A DNA stretch of 64,000 nt, taken from Sclerurus mexicanus (lineage: Eukaryota; Chordata; Aves; Passeriformes; Furnariidae). The stretch covers positions 1,288,764-1,352,763 of the forward strand of contig VWZF01002534.1 in assembly GCA_013396755.1 (NCBI GenBank). The letters are read 5' to 3'. Below are positions 63,323-64,000 of this stretch, one piece after another (positions within the stretch are counted from its first letter, which is position 1; each line of letters starts with the position of its first letter). Below the pieces are notes generated by a model. It saw only the letters and a list, made by a program, of their open reading frames with translations, had not been told where the DNA came from and made no database searches. The translations under genes and the position numbers were made by a program.

Positions 63323-64000
63323 AGTCTTCCAAAAATCACCCTGGGATGAACGTGCCTTCTGGAAATATCTGTGTCTTTTTAGCCCAGTGCAGACAGATCT
63401 GTTTTTTCACAACAAGCCAAACTCAACCACTAATTGATATCAGAGTTGCCAACAATCAGTCTCATTAAAGCTCTACACAGACCTCATTACAAAAGAAAAA
63501 AAAAGAATCAAGAAGGGCAGAACGTCCCCCAGTCTCATTCCCAAATTTCAGGGAGCTCTGCAGGTGCATTCTGGATCATTTTGCTTAGCATGAGCATAAG
63601 GTCAAACAGCTAATTTATATTTGATTAATAATAGACATTCTGATGACACCCTGGCAAATATATCACCAGATTTAACCATATTCAGCTTTCTTCTCAAGTG
63701 CTGGATTGACATTTGTGAGGCTTTCCCTCGGGCAGGACTTTCAGGAAGAGCTGTTCTGGTCCCTGAGGGCACATGGAGCAGTCATTCCTTGAAGGGTCAG
63801 TGTGCAATCATTGCCCTGCTGGAGCTGCTCAGAAGAGTGCCCTGTGATGGCACTGAGGGCTCAGATCTGCTCTGTTCTACCAAAAAGTCCATGGTCCATG
63901 TCCAAATCCTCTGGCAGGAGCAGGGAATTGTACAACCACTTCCCAACTGGACAGAAGGAGTGAGAGACCTCAGCCAGTGTGGGTTTCCACCCTCTGCAGC
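63323..64000. other. Unique noncoding DNA to window end
   Basis: No gene is recognised. The last bases ('gtttccaccctctgcagc') resemble a splice acceptor ending at 63999, but the window stops before anything downstream can be examined. Confidence 0.45.

Overview
The window reads as a piece of a bird nuclear genome, most likely a songbird. The base for this is twelve fragments of CR1, the main LINE family of birds, which keep the typical 3' portion (the run like 'agaagctgtggctgcccc', 'cagggcttggagcaacctg', and a 3' end resembling ATTCTATGA). One copy, at about 3915-4113, has wording I associate with passerine CR1 copies ('agcccagagcactgagtgcc'). Composition is AT-leaning with few CpGs, as expected for vertebrate intergenic or intronic DNA. 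There are no operons, no dense open frames and no bacterial or viral gene architecture.

I cannot support a single protein-coding gene. Open frames of 60-235 codons occur on both strands, but none matches a family I recognise, most overlap one another in several frames, and the longest are created by CR1 sequence, by a stop-free tandem repeat or by the run of Ns. The window is therefore best read as a gene desert or the inside of one or more very long introns.

Layout: 1-8650 is unique DNA with two CR1 fragments. 8652-10235 holds another CR1 fragment and then a small CpG-richer patch with a well-formed CCAAT box and TATA box (about 9950-10235), which is the best promoter-like signal here. 10240-23200 is unique DNA with two adjacent stem-loops near 16 kb and several AT-rich patches that look like conserved regulatory DNA. 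An assembly gap of 486 Ns spans 23924-24409. 24410-43230 is mostly unique, with two short CR1 3' ends and two exon-like segments bounded by good splice signals (30697-30749 on +, 32147-32310 on -). 43231-44247 holds two CR1 fragments followed by a nearly perfect 14-bp minisatellite of eight copies that is open in all six reading frames. 44248-50787 is unique. 50788-52398 holds three CR1 fragments in mixed orientation. The remainder is unique apart from a weak CR1-like piece at about 63273.

No new defence, mobile or metabolic system is visible. The observations most worth checking are the 14-bp minisatellite, the CCAAT/TATA patch, the two exon-like segments, and a handful of candidate conserved noncoding segments that only cross-species alignment can confirm.
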